From NCBI GenBank assembly GCA_017562135.1, contig QEYB01001522.1:992001-1056000 (forward strand): DNA of 64,000 nt. The letters run 5' to 3'. Of this stretch, positions 52,001 through 64,000 are shown in pieces. How positions within the stretch are numbered: position 1 is the first letter of the stretch; each line of letters starts with the position of its first letter. Source of the stretch: Dipylidium caninum (taxonomy: Eukaryota; Platyhelminthes; Cestoda; Cyclophyllidea; Dipylidiidae). A program made the translations under genes and the position numbers. A model generated the notes under the pieces. It made no database searches. It saw only the letters and a program-made list of their open reading frames with translations, and was not told where the DNA came from.

Positions 52001-52022
52001 GATGTGATGATATTAACAACGC
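43012..52022 (-). CDS. LSM8: LSM8, U6 snRNA-associated Sm-like protein (first exon not found)
   Basis: LSM8 joins LSM2-7 in the nuclear ring that binds the U6 snRNA 3' end and supports splicing. Exons 52022-51982, 48339-48212 and 43102-43012 join in phases 0 and 2. The first reads VVNIITSDGHSIV (Sm1). The second reads GTLKGFDNVINLIVNDSHER, VFSPDRGVERVPLGL, SIIRGQN (end of Sm1 plus Sm2). The last reads AVVGEVDEDLDSRVDFENL, ending RAEPLNPVIH. These match human LSM8 closely, including the LSM8-specific DSHERVFS and RAEPLN tail. The usual Asp-Gly-Arg is Asp-Gly-His here. Exon 1 (about 14 residues, ending in phase 1) lies upstream of 52022; a candidate ATG near 52117 gives the right phase but poor similarity. 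Introns are 3.6 and 5.1 kb. Confidence 0.93.
43970..44165. other. GC-rich island inside the last LSM8 intron
   Basis: A GC-rich block with a G-rich tract (44117-44139) stands out from the A-rich intron around it. Open frames exist on both strands (minus frame: RLASASCATSGRRGRSLRGS). Possibly an inserted element or a nested exon; no motif identifies it. Confidence 0.3.
46400..47185 (+). pseudogene. decayed mariner transposase (mobile element relic)
   Basis: Mariner elements move by a DDE/D transposase of about 345 residues. Here + strand pieces in shifted frames match its core. VESDSRATTRELACKLERN corresponds to the second helix-turn-helix region. SLLLCNTRLQSFLHRIIPCD, followed by EKGILHDKRRLSD, corresponds to the block around the first catalytic Asp, which is kept; the Trp normally following Glu-Lys is Gly. 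Next comes HIPKPKV, where mariners have a Pro-Lys-Pro motif. Stops (for example after KLERN and RRLSDK) and frameshifts break it, and the later catalytic block is not recognisable. It is inserted in the last LSM8 intron, opposite to that gene, and cannot be active. Confidence 0.8.
47619..47629. repeat. C homopolymer tract
   Basis: Uninterrupted C-run on the + strand inside the last LSM8 intron. Confidence 0.8.
48340..51981 (-). other. LSM8 intron between the Sm1 exons (3.6 kb)
   Basis: A-rich on the + strand. Two coding-looking pieces lie near its 3' end: 48600-48532 (VEFDGRKRYEAVRTKHFDTL, donor GAT/GTAAGT) and about 48463-48383 (KLKTEVCDLVAVNLIMG, donor GTAACG). They do not join each other or LSM8 in phase. 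They could be an alternative exon or part of a nested gene. Confidence 0.4.
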
Positions 52023-55000
52023 CTGTTGTAAGAACGGGAGGGTTCGTTAAAGAAAATAAACACGGAAACATGTCACCTCACCGAGTGCGAGACACAATGT
52101 AATGCTCTTTCTCCTCATTATTGTGAGGATGTCAAATAAAAGTAACATTAGAAAATCATTCTACCGGTTTAATCTGAGGATTGGATCCAATTCATCAACA
52201 TATGATGTCACTGTAGATTCTCCTGTGCTGTGCACCACGTGACCATAGAGAACGGTTCGTTTAATGCTATTTACGAACAAGGATTAATTACACAGAAGAA
52301 AGGAACCTAGTGGCACAATGAATAATTAAAACGACTGTCTTAGATACTGCAACTCAAACCTTAATGGTGATTCTAAGACATTTCAACATCCAGGCCTTTC
52401 GGAGTGAGCAGAGTCCGTGTCGTTCATTAAGCGAAATGACCGTGGGAAACAGATGCGAAGAGGGAAAAAATTACCGCGATTTCTTAGTTGATAAAAAAAG
52501 GGTGAAGACAGGATGTTGACGTTCATAAGTTCCAAGTTATTTGATGATAAGGTAAGAATCGACAGCACACATGGGAAATATAAAAACGGAAATATCACCG
52601 ACGTCGCTTTTGTTCTCCAATAAATCTTTGCTCAGTTTCAATGGAGTTTGGGTTCAAATCACGATAAAACCTGTTTCCCCAAACAGAACTATTTTTACGT
52701 TGATGAAATACTCCCATTTAATCTTAAACAAGACCTTTATGACCATCTACTCCATATTTGAACAATATTACCAAGCGTATATTATGGAAACTACTTTAGC
52801 TGAATTGATAAAAGGCCGACTAATAAAATGCCTTACGTCAACTTTACGGCAGGGAAAGACATCTCAACTGTCAAAATAAATACTAGCACGGCAATAACCC
52901 TTGTCAGATTCGTTGTCATTCTATATATTTAGGAGCCCAGCAACCCTTTGAGCAGATCGTTCAGTTGGCCTTTTATGACATAGCAGCGGCGATCGTTGAT
53001 GAATTTTTTGTGGCAATGGGTCGGAGGGGAGAAGGAGAATGCGGTGCACCTTAATTCCTGGCAATATTATCACAGTCGGGACCGTGTGTGGAAATAAAAT
53101 GACAAAGGATGCCACAAATTCCACCCGTGTTGACATGGAAAAAGGATTTTAAGTAGGATCCCACTACCTGCTTAAATGCTATATTTATAACCTGTCGGCA
53201 AGTCATCTAAAGACGAATTATTTGGAATATTAAAATGAAGCTGTGGAATTTTATAATCAAGAAAGATTGGATTATCATTTGTTTATCAAACTAAAGCGAT
53301 GCGTGAGTATCTTATTTGTAAATAATACTTTGGGAAATTTAAAGAAAGGGTACGATCACAGAAGTAAAAAATGGTTTAAGCGGGAGTCTCACACAAACAC
53401 ACTACGGGACCCAACGCCCGTAATGGGATCTAAACATTTAACGGTAAAAGTGGGAGACCAGACATTGAAATGTCACAAACATTAAACGGAAAACACTTTC
53501 AACTTATATATTGGCAGAAATCACCAAAGTGCAAGTTAGCGAATCAAAACTGACGCGATGCCGAAGGACAGGGGGTACACGAGATCCTACTGAAATATGA
53601 CGAGGTTATTCTAATGTCTCAACTAAAAATATACAGACGAGGAGTAGGTTCACGACAGAAGAGGGAGACGGCATCAACATCTTTTTCGCCGCTCGTGTAA
53701 GGTGTCTGCGCGCACAAGGACAGTCGCACGTAAGTGCTACGCTGTCTCCCACAGACAGTGAAAGAATCGTTTGATGCCGTCCGAGATTACCCCAAACGAT
53801 GTTTAAAACCAGGAGGAAATATCGCATGTCAGTGCCTGACTAGGATACTGTGATAAGGAGGAGAGAAAAGTGGAGTAAATCCAACGGGTGCGTCAGCTAC
53901 GGATTATGAAATGCACATGAACGTTGGGCGTATGGATCTTGCGGATATCAGACTTCCAAGTATAAAACATGGATGAGCGTAAATAAGACAAGCCCAGGAA
54001 AACTAACTCCAATCCCAGGTAAGACTATTCTTGAATAGATGAGTGGGATGTGGTTGTCATGTGAAAAAAAGACCTTATAATTTGGCCTGATCTAGACTCC
54101 AAGCAGTTTCTGACTTTACCGCATTGTAAGACCAGGTGAAAGCGATAAAATTCCATTGATTCCTCAAATAAATAGTAAAACTCAAAGTCCTAGAAAAGAT
54201 AATTTACGCACCCATGTTCGTGTTAGTATATGAAAAGTGAAAAAAGACCTCCATTACATAAAAGGTATAAAAGCTAGTATTGCATATCCAAAGCGGGCAA
54301 ATGGACCAAAAATTATGAGCCTGAAGTTTAAAAATAATCGCGTAGTGGAATAAGGAGGGGAGCAAAAAGGATACGTCCAACGTAAGTCTCCAACTCTGAA
54401 GCCATAGTTGTTGTCAGGGTAGATCTGCAATGAAGAAAATACCATTACTGAACATTTCTGCCACCATAAGGTCAAAAAACGCTTGGCAATATATAAAAAA
54501 GAACGGTGTACAAGCAGTTTAGACAAGCTGTTGTGAATATACAGAGCGGTTAAGGGAAAGGGGACAGGACATAATGTGACATTTTCAGAAGACATTTTGT
54601 ATCAAAGTTACTAACGGTCATAAACGTGCTCAATACCGAGACAATTTTGCATTTAACTGGACGGCAGGAGTCAGGCCACCGTAAAAAGGAATGCACTGTC
54701 GAACAAGATACGGTTTTTAAATCTTAGCTTTTATAGCATCGAATTTGATACATTTTTACAGTGTAATGTATTGCGAACATGCTCTTATGGAGCATTAACC
54801 GTCAAAACTAGCCGATACAAACATGAAATAACCCGTGTCGCAGAGACCATTGAGGACGAAATGAGGAGGTGCAGGGTGCTACTTAGAGTTAGTACGGACT
54901 CTGCGACGGACTACGGAAGGGCGGAGGAATGCTTGCAAGGGCCCAGATACTTCTTGAGGGCGGATATCGTGATGGGCCGCAGGACGGCACTAATTGGCCG

Positions 55001-55729
55001 AACGCCGAATGCACGAAAAATGTAGTGACGGCTTGAGAGATCCATGCAACCAAAATGCTCAGAATAATTTCACGAAGGCGATAACACTATACTCAGACGG
55101 GAGACTAACCGACAACGAAAGCTATCTTTCTATCTCTGCCTTAAAGGCATAATTAAGTTTGAGGCCCAAAAAAGGAAATCATTTACTCTACCCGCTGCGA
55201 AAATCTTACCATTAAGACGATTTAACAGTTTTCTTTGTATGCTGATTAGTACTTCTGCACAATATGCTCGAAATAACCGAAAGAGGCGGGCCTCTTGGAG
55301 AAAAATATGACTAACAAGTTGAAGCATATCATTTCTCACTTTAACATAACCAAGCCGACTATAGGGCTAATTTCTTAGTCAGGGCATTGAGCAGGTGGAG
55401 GAACAAACAACTGATTGATACGACGCCGGTAATAAGTGAAGGGCACAAAAAGAGATGTCCTGCCACAGAACCAAAAAAAGGTGACAGTGAAGAATATAGA
55501 AAGTTATTTTCAAGGGGTAAAATAACACAAAAGACGAACTTTACGAAAACCGGTAGTACTATTCGCCAAAAAGATGCGAAAAATACTAGTCCCAGTGAGA
55601 TAGTATAGTTTTAAACCACATCATAAGATATGATGTACTCAAACCTCTCGGCTGTATTACACGCGGAGAAAAATGCACAAGATTGAAATTTTGACAAGCA
55701 TGTAGAACAGATCACTGTGTAAAAAGCGT
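52023..55729. other. A-rich spacer holding the LSM8 5' end; no other supported gene
   Basis: The unlocated first exon and promoter of LSM8 should lie here. Coding-looking minus strand frames at about 53140-52921 (one reads FINDRRCYVIKGQLNDLLKG before a stop) and a GC-richer patch at 54850-55015 remain unexplained. Confidence 0.35.
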
Positions 55730-55735
55730 TTTATT
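55730..55735 (-). terminator. polyadenylation signal AATAAA of the PTCD1-like gene
   Basis: TTTATT on the + strand gives AATAAA on the minus strand, about 50 bases downstream of the stop at 55786, a normal spacing for a cleavage and polyadenylation signal. Confidence 0.6.
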
Positions 55736-55785
55736 TTGTTTAGATCCCTATACATCTGGCATTAATAAAGTGTTCCGGCGCTAAT

Positions 55786-58700
55786 CTACTTGGACGCGGA
55801 AGGAGCATCGGAGATGATTGTTTGTTCAGCCCACTCCTTGTATACGGGAAGAAATTTTTTGAAAGCCTTGAGTGAATACGGTGGGATGATTACGCCTCCT
55901 GTTTGTTCGCAGGCCCCCACACTTGACCCATCTACAAATGGAGTAAAAAAGGAGATAAAATAGTACGGCTGTATCATTTATTTTAGCCTAATTCGTTTAA
56001 ATGTTCTTAGTATATCGTCAGAATAAGATGGAAACGTTTATTTTCTTCGTTTATCCCTAGGAGCCCCCAAGAAGAGAAAACAAGTAGCAAAAACCTTGGC
56101 TCAAAAAAACTTGGTCGCTTTAAGGAAATAAAAGTGTACTTTCAGGAATTCCAAAGGGCTATCCACGCAAAAAGCTAACCTTGAAAAGATCTTACACAAG
56201 CCGAACAACAAGGCCGCGCGTCACGTCCCCTCCTCGTAAGCATGATAATTTCATAAGAAGTTAGCAATCAAGTCAGAAGTCCATGGAGATTTAAAATGGT
56301 CATGCGATCGAGAACCCCTTTTGGCCAGCGAAAAGTGGTATTTGATATACAAACTTCAAAGGTATTTTTGTTGTTAGCTCTTCGGAATTGAGGTCTGCAG
56401 ACGTTTAAAATAAATGATTTATCCTTACAAGTGAAGGCACAATTAACTCACATGGTAGCGGAAGTAAATACCTTCGCTACTAATATTTTAAGATAAGTCA
56501 GATTTTTTTGTGCAACCGAAAAATTATTTGGACCGGAATAGAGGCTCATTATTTCAGCCGCATAGGATACAAGTTGGGAAGAACATTTCCGTTTTGTAAC
56601 CGGAAAAAGCCCGGTGCTAAATGATATGGTCGGGTGTATAAGTATGTTGGAATAAAGGATGTTTTGATGCAGAATAAGGCAGGAAAGAGAGCTAACAAGC
56701 AAGTGAGATGTAAAGAATAAGAAAAAAGGGGGAAAATTTCGTTGCTGAGAAAAGTGTTGTTGCTCAAGACTACCAAGGTCACTTCAAGCCACATGTGACG
56801 AAACAAATCTGTCTCGATAGGGTGGCAAAAAGTAACAAGTCTCAGTAAAAAAAATTGGGGAAGGAAATGCGCACGGTGAGAGTGACAAATAGGTATTTAA
56901 ATAGTTTTGCATTATTAAGTCATCATAACATTTCAATCCCAATAGGGGCAGCGCTCGAAAGGATTCTAAAATAAATCAAAACAGAATGCAGATATATCTT
57001 CGTGAGGAGCAGTTGTGAATTACTTGTTAACATTAGCCTTTCGTTGTGCCTTAAAAAGAAACGCAAATGGACCTAGTAAGTGGTGCGTGGTCTTGAGCAT
57101 CCATCCAGTGTTTGCACTATCCTGCTATAAAATCCAAAATAGATGCTTAACTGAAATGGAGAAACCGGACTGTCCAATGACAGATAGACGCAGAGTACTC
57201 AAAAGACTGAATTAAAACTTTCAGCATACGATGCACTTATAGTAGCAAAATATTTTCATAAACTGCAACGTCGTTTAATAGAGGCGTGGTTGAAGGTCTT
57301 TACAAGGGGTTTCCTTTAGAAAAAATGAGATCATGAACACCTACGCGGCCAACACTTATAAACGTCAGTTCGGTAGTTGAAGAATAAAGAAGGCATTTGA
57401 ATTTTTCGTCCGAGAACTACCGACTGTAGGCTCTTTGGGGAGTTTCACTTATTGCTTTAGAAGCATTTAAGAGTTAGTGATAAAATCCAAAGTGAGTTGG
57501 GTTAAAAAAGTATACCGTAAATAATGAGAATGAGACTGAGTAGTTGAATTAAGTAGTGTCTATACCTTCTCCTAGAATATTAAACCAATTGTAATCGCTA
57601 GAGATATGAACAGGATAGGGAGGCGGGGTGAATATCCCAGTCTTGATAGAAAAAATTTTCATTTACCACCACTGTTAATCCCAAGGTCTTGCAATAGTAG
57701 CAAACAAAAGAGCATACACTAAACCTAGATAGATTATGTACAAAAGCGCAATGACAGCCGCGATAGCCAATCAGTAGGCATTAATGAGTGTTCAGATATT
57801 CTTAAGAATATACCTAACTATTTGAGTTGTTGTATGGATGGTTTAAACATTTGTTGAGCTATTAATGTACCACTTTTCCCTAATGACCGCAAAAGGGCAA
57901 ATTTGATAGGAGTGGCAAGTAAAATTTCACCCAACGCCAAAAACTTAAACATCAAACGAAAAAACGTCTACAGAATCAATAGGGCTCTAGGCTGGGTGTG
58001 AAGGTTTGAACTGGCGCTTAATCGTAGGGTCTGACGGGATAGGCGACTGAAGAAAACTGGCATACCAACGGATACCAACGGTTGAAAAAAACAGTAATGG
58101 TGATCTAATGCAATTAACGACATCACGCCAGATAAAACTTATACCACTATAAAGATAAACACGAAAAATGTCATACCGAAAAGTGTATAACCCGCATAAT
58201 AAAGCTTTACCCTTAGGTATGATACCACGAGCGATCAAATCACGAAAATTGGCTATCTCCAGTTCTAAATTGGCAATTAGACGACGGTTAGGGAGGATGT
58301 GCGAATCACGAGGCTGTGGATCTTCCACTCCTACCGGGCCCTTATTGTGATCATATATTCGCTGCTTTGACTTGGAGGTCAACTGAGAGGCGCCCATCAT
58401 CGAACGAAGAATGATGATCTTTGAGTCCCAACAGAACTTGGTGGAGGCAAGGAGAGAAGAGTAGATGTAAAGACTGGGACGCACGATGCCCGCGCGCATT
58501 GGTTGAAGCAAGTCTGCCGGCTTAGCTGACTTCGAGTAGCTGGTAAGAAAATCCCGAATCTGTTTTGTAGTACGACAACCACGAGCCAAACAACTCCAAG
58601 TAAACTACAAGGAAAAGGGATACCTAAACCTTAAAAGACTGTTTTAAATAAATGGCAAAAATTTTAAATCAGCGACTATAGCAATATATGTAGGTAAAAG

Positions 58701-61700
58701 TGGGATAAAACATATTGTCGCAAAATTGAAATGGATGTACGTGAAAGTGTAGGTGAAAATATACACAAAGGAGAAGTAACTGAGAAAATAGGACAAGCCA
58801 AAGTGGCAAAGCGTAAAGTGAAAAGAAAATCTAACAGGGTTCAAAGTGGAAACAGGAATTGGTGATTAAAGTATAACTCATTCCAATTAATAATTAGTGA
58901 CTAAGAATACTGGATATTAAGTGATAGTATTTGCATCACCGATGTGAGCTTTTTATAATGCTAACCAGAAAAGAGAATGATCATTTTCATTCATATTAAT
59001 GAAGTAGTAGGTCAGCCCTCTTACCCTCTAAAAAATACCGCACTCATGAAGAGACAAAACCTAACAATGAGTTGGCCAACTCTCAGTGACATCGCAAATT
59101 ATAAGTATCCATGCAAGCTTAACTCAGCTCGCATAAAACATTCGATTGCTTAACTCGACCATTATTGGGGCTTTTTCCCTCCAGTTTGATAACCATAAAA
59201 GAATTAAGATAATATATATCGCGAGCAACGAAATATAAAGAAAATTACAAAAAACGGTGATTTCATACTTTGCCAGGCTTGGATAAAATTGATCTTTTCC
59301 TAATTAAGCTCTGATAAGTTACAATGCGAATATGACAATCACTTCAAGTATCACAGGTGTGAGAGAGAAAGAGGCGTTTATAAGACCGACTTCATCGCAA
59401 ATTCATCGTTTCAAAGACCATCTGCATCGTTAATAATGAAATAGTCGGAGGAACTCCAAGAGCCTGTAAGCGCTGAGAAAACAGAAAGCTGTGAAAGATT
59501 TTGGCAAAACATGATCTCCTAAGCAAGTAAATTCTAGTTTCTAGTCTGAATGTCAAAACACAAACCTTATTTTGCAAACTAGGCGATAAGTACCATAAAG
59601 AAATTCATAAAAAAATAACATCAGTACCTGTTGCAAGTCTAAATCGACAATAGTCAAATTCGTTGATTCTATTACATCAAACACTATTGCACCAGCAGCA
59701 ATCTGTTTAAATCAAATTAATAAGGATTTCAGTGTGGTGAAATTGCAAAAACGTCAAACTATCCGACAAATACATTTGCATCACAAAGGGCAAATTGCTA
59801 AAGGAATAGTGCCTAATAAAAAAACAGTGCTGAAACTTAAAATATAGAGCTGTTGATAAAAAGAATATAGACTCATGTAGATCTTGTTCGTTAGGGTGTC
59901 TAAACTCACAGATTTCTTTAATAAGTTCTAGTCGGGACCTACAAAAAATACCTCGAAAATTAGCATGCGATTTGAAGGTGCAGCCTAAATATTTAAAACT
60001 TTCGCATATTTGAAGTAAACGTAATGTCCCTCTGTTACGGATGTATGAGACTGGATTATTTAATCATAAGAGAATAAACATTCACTTCGTCTGGAGAAAG
60101 GCCTTGACGATTTGCTAATGCCATCAATTTGTCCACACTTAAACCATACGTGGCTCGCCGTTTGAGAAGGTTGTTTAGGATGGGCAAGTCAAGAACAATT
60201 TTGTTGGCCTTCAGGGCATTGAGGAGAGCGCTCTCCCATTGATCCAACTTTGCGCTCGTGTTCCCCGACGGAGGCGGCAAAAGGGCAGCAACCTTTGTGA
60301 TTAGCGGTGATGTCGGTGAATGCGAGAGCTGGTAGAGATTGAGTATTCGATAAAGGAGTATTTCAAGAAGGCATAGGCACGAAGCTTAAGCATTAAAACA
60401 TCAAATCAAAAAAAGCATAATGGTCAAAATACCTTGCATTAAAGTAGAAGTGAAGTGTGGCTAGAGGGCTAGCTTTGCTCGTTAATATTCCAAAAAATAA
60501 CAGAGGAATTGAAGAAAAAAGCTGGCTGAAGATAGTAAAAAGCTTTTTACATAAACCATATGGCAATTATAGTGGTAGTAAAGTTGTGTAAAAAAGAGTC
60601 GGCAAAGGACATCACTGCGGATATCAGTAACAAAATTTAAAAAAAAAACCAGAACACTATGGTGGAAAGTGAAACTCCATGCGCACCCCAAAATTTGTTG
60701 TAATGCACTCAAGAAAGCCCTCAATCCCTCCAAGTAGCGCCAAACGTTGCCAAGGTGGAATAGAACTCTGACCTTGAGGAAGAGCCTGCTTTGGGGGCAT
60801 CTTGATCTAATAACAACAAAAAAGATAACGAAAGTTGGTTACTTCGATTTAAGAGCTATCGGTAATTACGTTTAAAATTGCAATAAAATCGAATCAGAGT
60901 TTTTAAAACGAGATTTGAAAATAAAACAGCTAAAGGCATCCATAAGATGGAAGATACACTAGTGCCTGTCAAAGTGTCTCATAAATTATCAAGCGAATCA
61001 CAAACGTTCAGAAAACTAAAACTATTGGGTAATTTTATCACGTGATTAAAATACAAAATCTGGCAAAAAATTATATAAATGGCCACTTTACTACTCTTTT
61101 CCTAATTGAGCTCTGATAAGTTACAATGATAATATGATTTGTAAATGTATTCAGCGAAAAGCCCATAAGATAGGGCTGGCAATTCTCAGTACATTGTCTA
61201 AACCCAAGTTTTAGGCCGCCGATAGCAATTTATGCTAGTGGAATATCAATGAGAAGGCAGTGGAAAATGACTAGTAACTTGTGGGTATGACCAACATTAT
61301 ACAACCATTGTAAAAACAGTAAATAAAAAAAACTTTACGAGATTCGCTCAAGGAAAACTCATCTGTCCATTACGATAAAAATGTAGTCTACAAACCTTTC
61401 CCAGAAAAGGGCACCTGTTTTTTACGGAAATTATGAATATATGCAATCGGCTGGAAAGTTGGAAGACGCCTTGCATACCAAAATGTACATAGTGTTGAGC
61501 CCATTTTCTAAATTAAAAAAGAGCTAATCGAAGTGCAGCCCTCCGGATGGCAAAGAGGTATGAACCTTTATTGTAGACAAAAGACTGACTGAAAGCGACT
61601 TCTCACGGAACACTTGTCAAAGAATCAAATGTGCAGCTAGTCTCGAAGTAGTATCTTTTGTGGATGAATTAGTCCTTTATAAGTAAAATGTGTTACGAGT

Positions 61701-64000
61701 GTGCAGCCACTGGAATTTCATTTGTGCCACTGGATTTTCATTTTTTGTCACATGAGTGTCTGTACGTCAAAGCGCCATGGAAAAAAAGCTGACCCAGAAA
61801 GTTTCGATTTTGAGGAGGACATACTTTATCTTCGTCCGACGGCAATGACATACACAATTATGTATTTTTAAAGAAGAAAAATTTATATTAGATGTACACA
61901 ACTATTTTCAAGTGACCCAACAAATGCTTTAACTAAACATATTCAATTTATCCTTTACAATCACAGAATTTAAGGCACTTCCAAGTGAATTTATCGGCCG
62001 AAAGTTTTACAAAAATTAGCTGTGCGGTGATACAGACACAACAAGTTCCGTGAAATGATTTAAAAAATAAGGGATAAAACAATGGCTTACTCTAACACCT
62101 TCCTCGGGAAGCGGTAGCAAAAGGTTCACAGGACTCCGCAAGACTATGTTTGGGTCGCACCAATCAAGAGAGATTTCGTTTGCAAACGGAGAACAGGAAA
62201 CTGAAGTAATGGCGCCTGTAGATGGGATCAGGTCAGATGATGTAGAAATGTTGGGCGGATGTGTTGGCGCGCCTGCAGTCGAGGCAAGAAGTACCATACG
62301 TTTAAGCAGGTTCTTCGCTGCTTTCTCGGAAGCCATTATACGTGGACACGGTGAACATTGCGGTTCCCGCAACTTCGGTAAACTTTCCGGGATTACCTTG
62401 AAGCCGTAGAATAAAATAGGTAGTACTCATAATATACTAGTACAAAGGTTTATTTTATAAATTCAAGGAGGAATCCCAAGGTGCGGCCACATTGAGGAAG
62501 GGTTACGGAATGAGACAATGTTTGATACCTCTTTACTACAAGTACATGTATCAGTTATCTAGTAGGAGGTTTGGGAGAGGAAGATATGTCCGAAACATCT
62601 GTACCAGTGATTAGAGGAGCAAATGAACATAATATATTATACTACATACGATATCCGGCCTAAGCGCATTAACAAGTTCTATCGTCTGGATATATCATGC
62701 CCAAATACATAAAAAACCCATTCATTGATAAAGACTGTATGCAGCTGTTCCATACAGCTACAATATGTAAGTTTAAGATATTTACCAATCTTGACATAGT
62801 AGGACAAGATTTCAATTACAGGTCATCGATAATTAAGGCTATCAAGGTAAGGGAAAACAAATCACCTCAAGAAAATCATTCGTTGATTTTTCAACTCTTT
62901 GACGTCCAGTCCCACTTCCAAGAAAGGTAGGAAGAGAGAATTTACTGTTCTTGGGGCTTTCGAGACCAACAATGCCGGCGAGGAGAGTAAAATGATGTAG
63001 ACTTGGTCGCCGACTGGGCAAACGGGGAACGATGAGATGCCACGCATGGAGGGCAAGGTGAAGGGCATCTAGGGGCGATGTTAATGCACCTGACTTGAAC
63101 GACTGCTGAATCACCGTGAGTACCGCTGTAAGAGTGTACTCGTCTGGTCGGAATGGAGGAAGGGGCTCAGCCGAACAAGCAGGTGGCAAGGAAGTAGTTG
63201 AGGAGGGCAAGACGGAAGGAGGCAAACCTCCTCTACCAAGCAGCATCATATCCAAAGCCTGGAAACAGGCATGGAGGTCACCAGCTAAGGTTTTAAGGAA
63301 AAGACTTTACCTATTTTATAATACGGAAGTGGTTCTCATTCCTCAGTCACATCGTAAGCCAACAATTTCAGGATATTCTCAGTTAAGAGAGATAAAAGCT
63401 AAAATGTTATGAAGCACTATAACTCATAAGCACCTTTAGCTAACGCCTGCAGGAGTGTGTTGTAGGTAATTTTGTTCATTCGAAAACCACGTTCGTGCAA
63501 TTTAACCCAAAGGCCCTTGGCACGGAGAAGGGCGGGCCCAGCGAATAACTCAAGATCAGATTGTAAACTAAGCCAATGGAAAGACAAAACAAGGAAGTAT
63601 AAAAAACACGTTTCGATTATGAAAAAAAGTAGTAAAATAACATTAGCCTGATGAAATTGATGTACATAATACAATAACAGTAAATCGCGCCAAAAATTAC
63701 TCGACTCACCCAGAAGTGTTTGGTAAATTGAATACGTAGCGATGTTCACGTTGCCACGCTGCAATGTCTTCAGTACAAGCCCTATGACAAAATAATCAGT
63801 AGTGTACTTGCAACCGAGCTCTTAACATGATGCAGCATTCACTTCCGTAAGAATAGAACAATTCCTTACTCGAATACCATGAAAAGTTTATACTACCTGA
63901 AGAGGCGAGAATATGTCGAATTGGTTGCAAAAATACCCAGTTCTGTCATTTTGCGATAAACTTTGAAGGCAGACTCGCTGTCACCCACATCAGCCAACCC
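55786..64000 (-). CDS. PTCD1: PTCD1-like pentatricopeptide-repeat protein (5' partial, 12 exons)
   Basis: PTCD1 is a mitochondrial matrix PPR protein linked to tRNA-Leu levels and 16S rRNA/ribosome maturation. Exons: from beyond 64000 to 63897, 63781-63710, 63567-63434, 63284-62866, 62396-62091, 60806-60687, 60460-60433 (28 nt), 60384-60086, 59702-59628, 59472-59419, 58604-58211, 55931-55786. All phases agree, giving 716 residues in view (human PTCD1 is 700), so only the N-terminus is missing. PPR signatures: AFKVYRKMTELGIFATNSTY, SRLFRACTED, ITYNTLLQALAKAGDLHAC, RPDEYTLTAVL, WQRLALLGGIEGFLEC. The C-terminus reads VRPSLYIYSSLLAS, then VIIPPYSLKAFKKFLPVYKE. The donors at 60086 and 59419 are weak and the frame stays open a few codons past each, so those two ends are less certain. 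Confidence 0.87.
59294..59335. repeat. dispersed 42-bp repeat, copy 1
   Basis: Matches 61096-61137 at 39 of 42 positions in the same orientation (core GAGCTCTGATAAGTTACAAT, with A for G at its first position in this copy). Both copies are in introns of the PTCD1-like gene. Confidence 0.7.
61096..61137. repeat. dispersed 42-bp repeat, copy 2
   Basis: Partner of 59294-59335. The flanks do not match, so this is a short shared element, not a longer duplication. Confidence 0.7.

Noticed and set aside
52040..52117. LSM8 exon 1 reading MRRKSITLCLAL with a GTGAGG donor
   Set aside because: Phase and length fit, but the residues do not resemble the LSM8 N-terminal helix, so it was left out of the model.
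63710..63781. PTCD1-like exon read as LVLKTLQRGNVNIATYSIYQ
   Set aside because: That frame breaks the phase with both neighbouring exons. The phase-consistent frame (RACTEDIAAWQREHRYVF) joins the PPR motif correctly.
1..64000. tRNA, rRNA, snRNA, spliced-leader RNA genes and CRISPR arrays
   Set aside because: I scanned for B-box-like motifs, known spliced-leader sequence and spaced direct repeats and saw none that I could support.

Overview
The window is eukaryotic nuclear DNA. Every gene I can support is split by GT-AG introns of 48 nt to about 5 kb, with no operons, ribosome-binding sites or bacterial features. Long introns, low gene density, simple repeats, a decayed mariner transposon and an aminergic receptor with an atypical core suggest a parasitic flatworm, most likely a tapeworm with a large genome. 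That taxonomic call is inference. I built gene models by reading splice sites and checking that intron phase and reading frame agree from exon to exon.

Layout. 1.4-10.9 kb: an unrecognised + strand gene; its first five exons (1379-4511) join in phase, the later ones are tentative. 11.4-13.0 kb: an unrecognised minus strand gene. 13.83-14.73 kb: complete UFM1 (ubiquitin-fold modifier 1), + strand, apparently with its start codon split by the first intron. 14.7-28.5 kb: no gene I can name, only a few coding-like minus strand stretches and G-rich tracts. 28.57-37.02 kb: a complete three-exon, 622-residue biogenic-amine (serotonin-type) GPCR, minus strand. 38.31-41.01 kb: seven phase-consistent exons of an unrecognised minus strand gene with one in-frame TGA. 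41.4-42.7 kb: coding-like + strand ORFs of unknown status. 43.01-52.02 kb: LSM8 (U6 snRNP ring subunit), minus strand, with introns of 3.6 and 5.1 kb; the last intron holds a dead mariner transposase. 55.73-64.0 kb: twelve exons of a PTCD1-like mitochondrial PPR protein, minus strand, running off the right edge.

The genes are unrelated in function: protein modification, neurotransmitter reception, U6 RNA metabolism and mitochondrial RNA metabolism. The + strand is T-rich where genes read rightward (0-10.8 kb) and A-rich where they read leftward (11.7-13.7 kb and 43-64 kb), so base skew is a useful clue to transcription direction.
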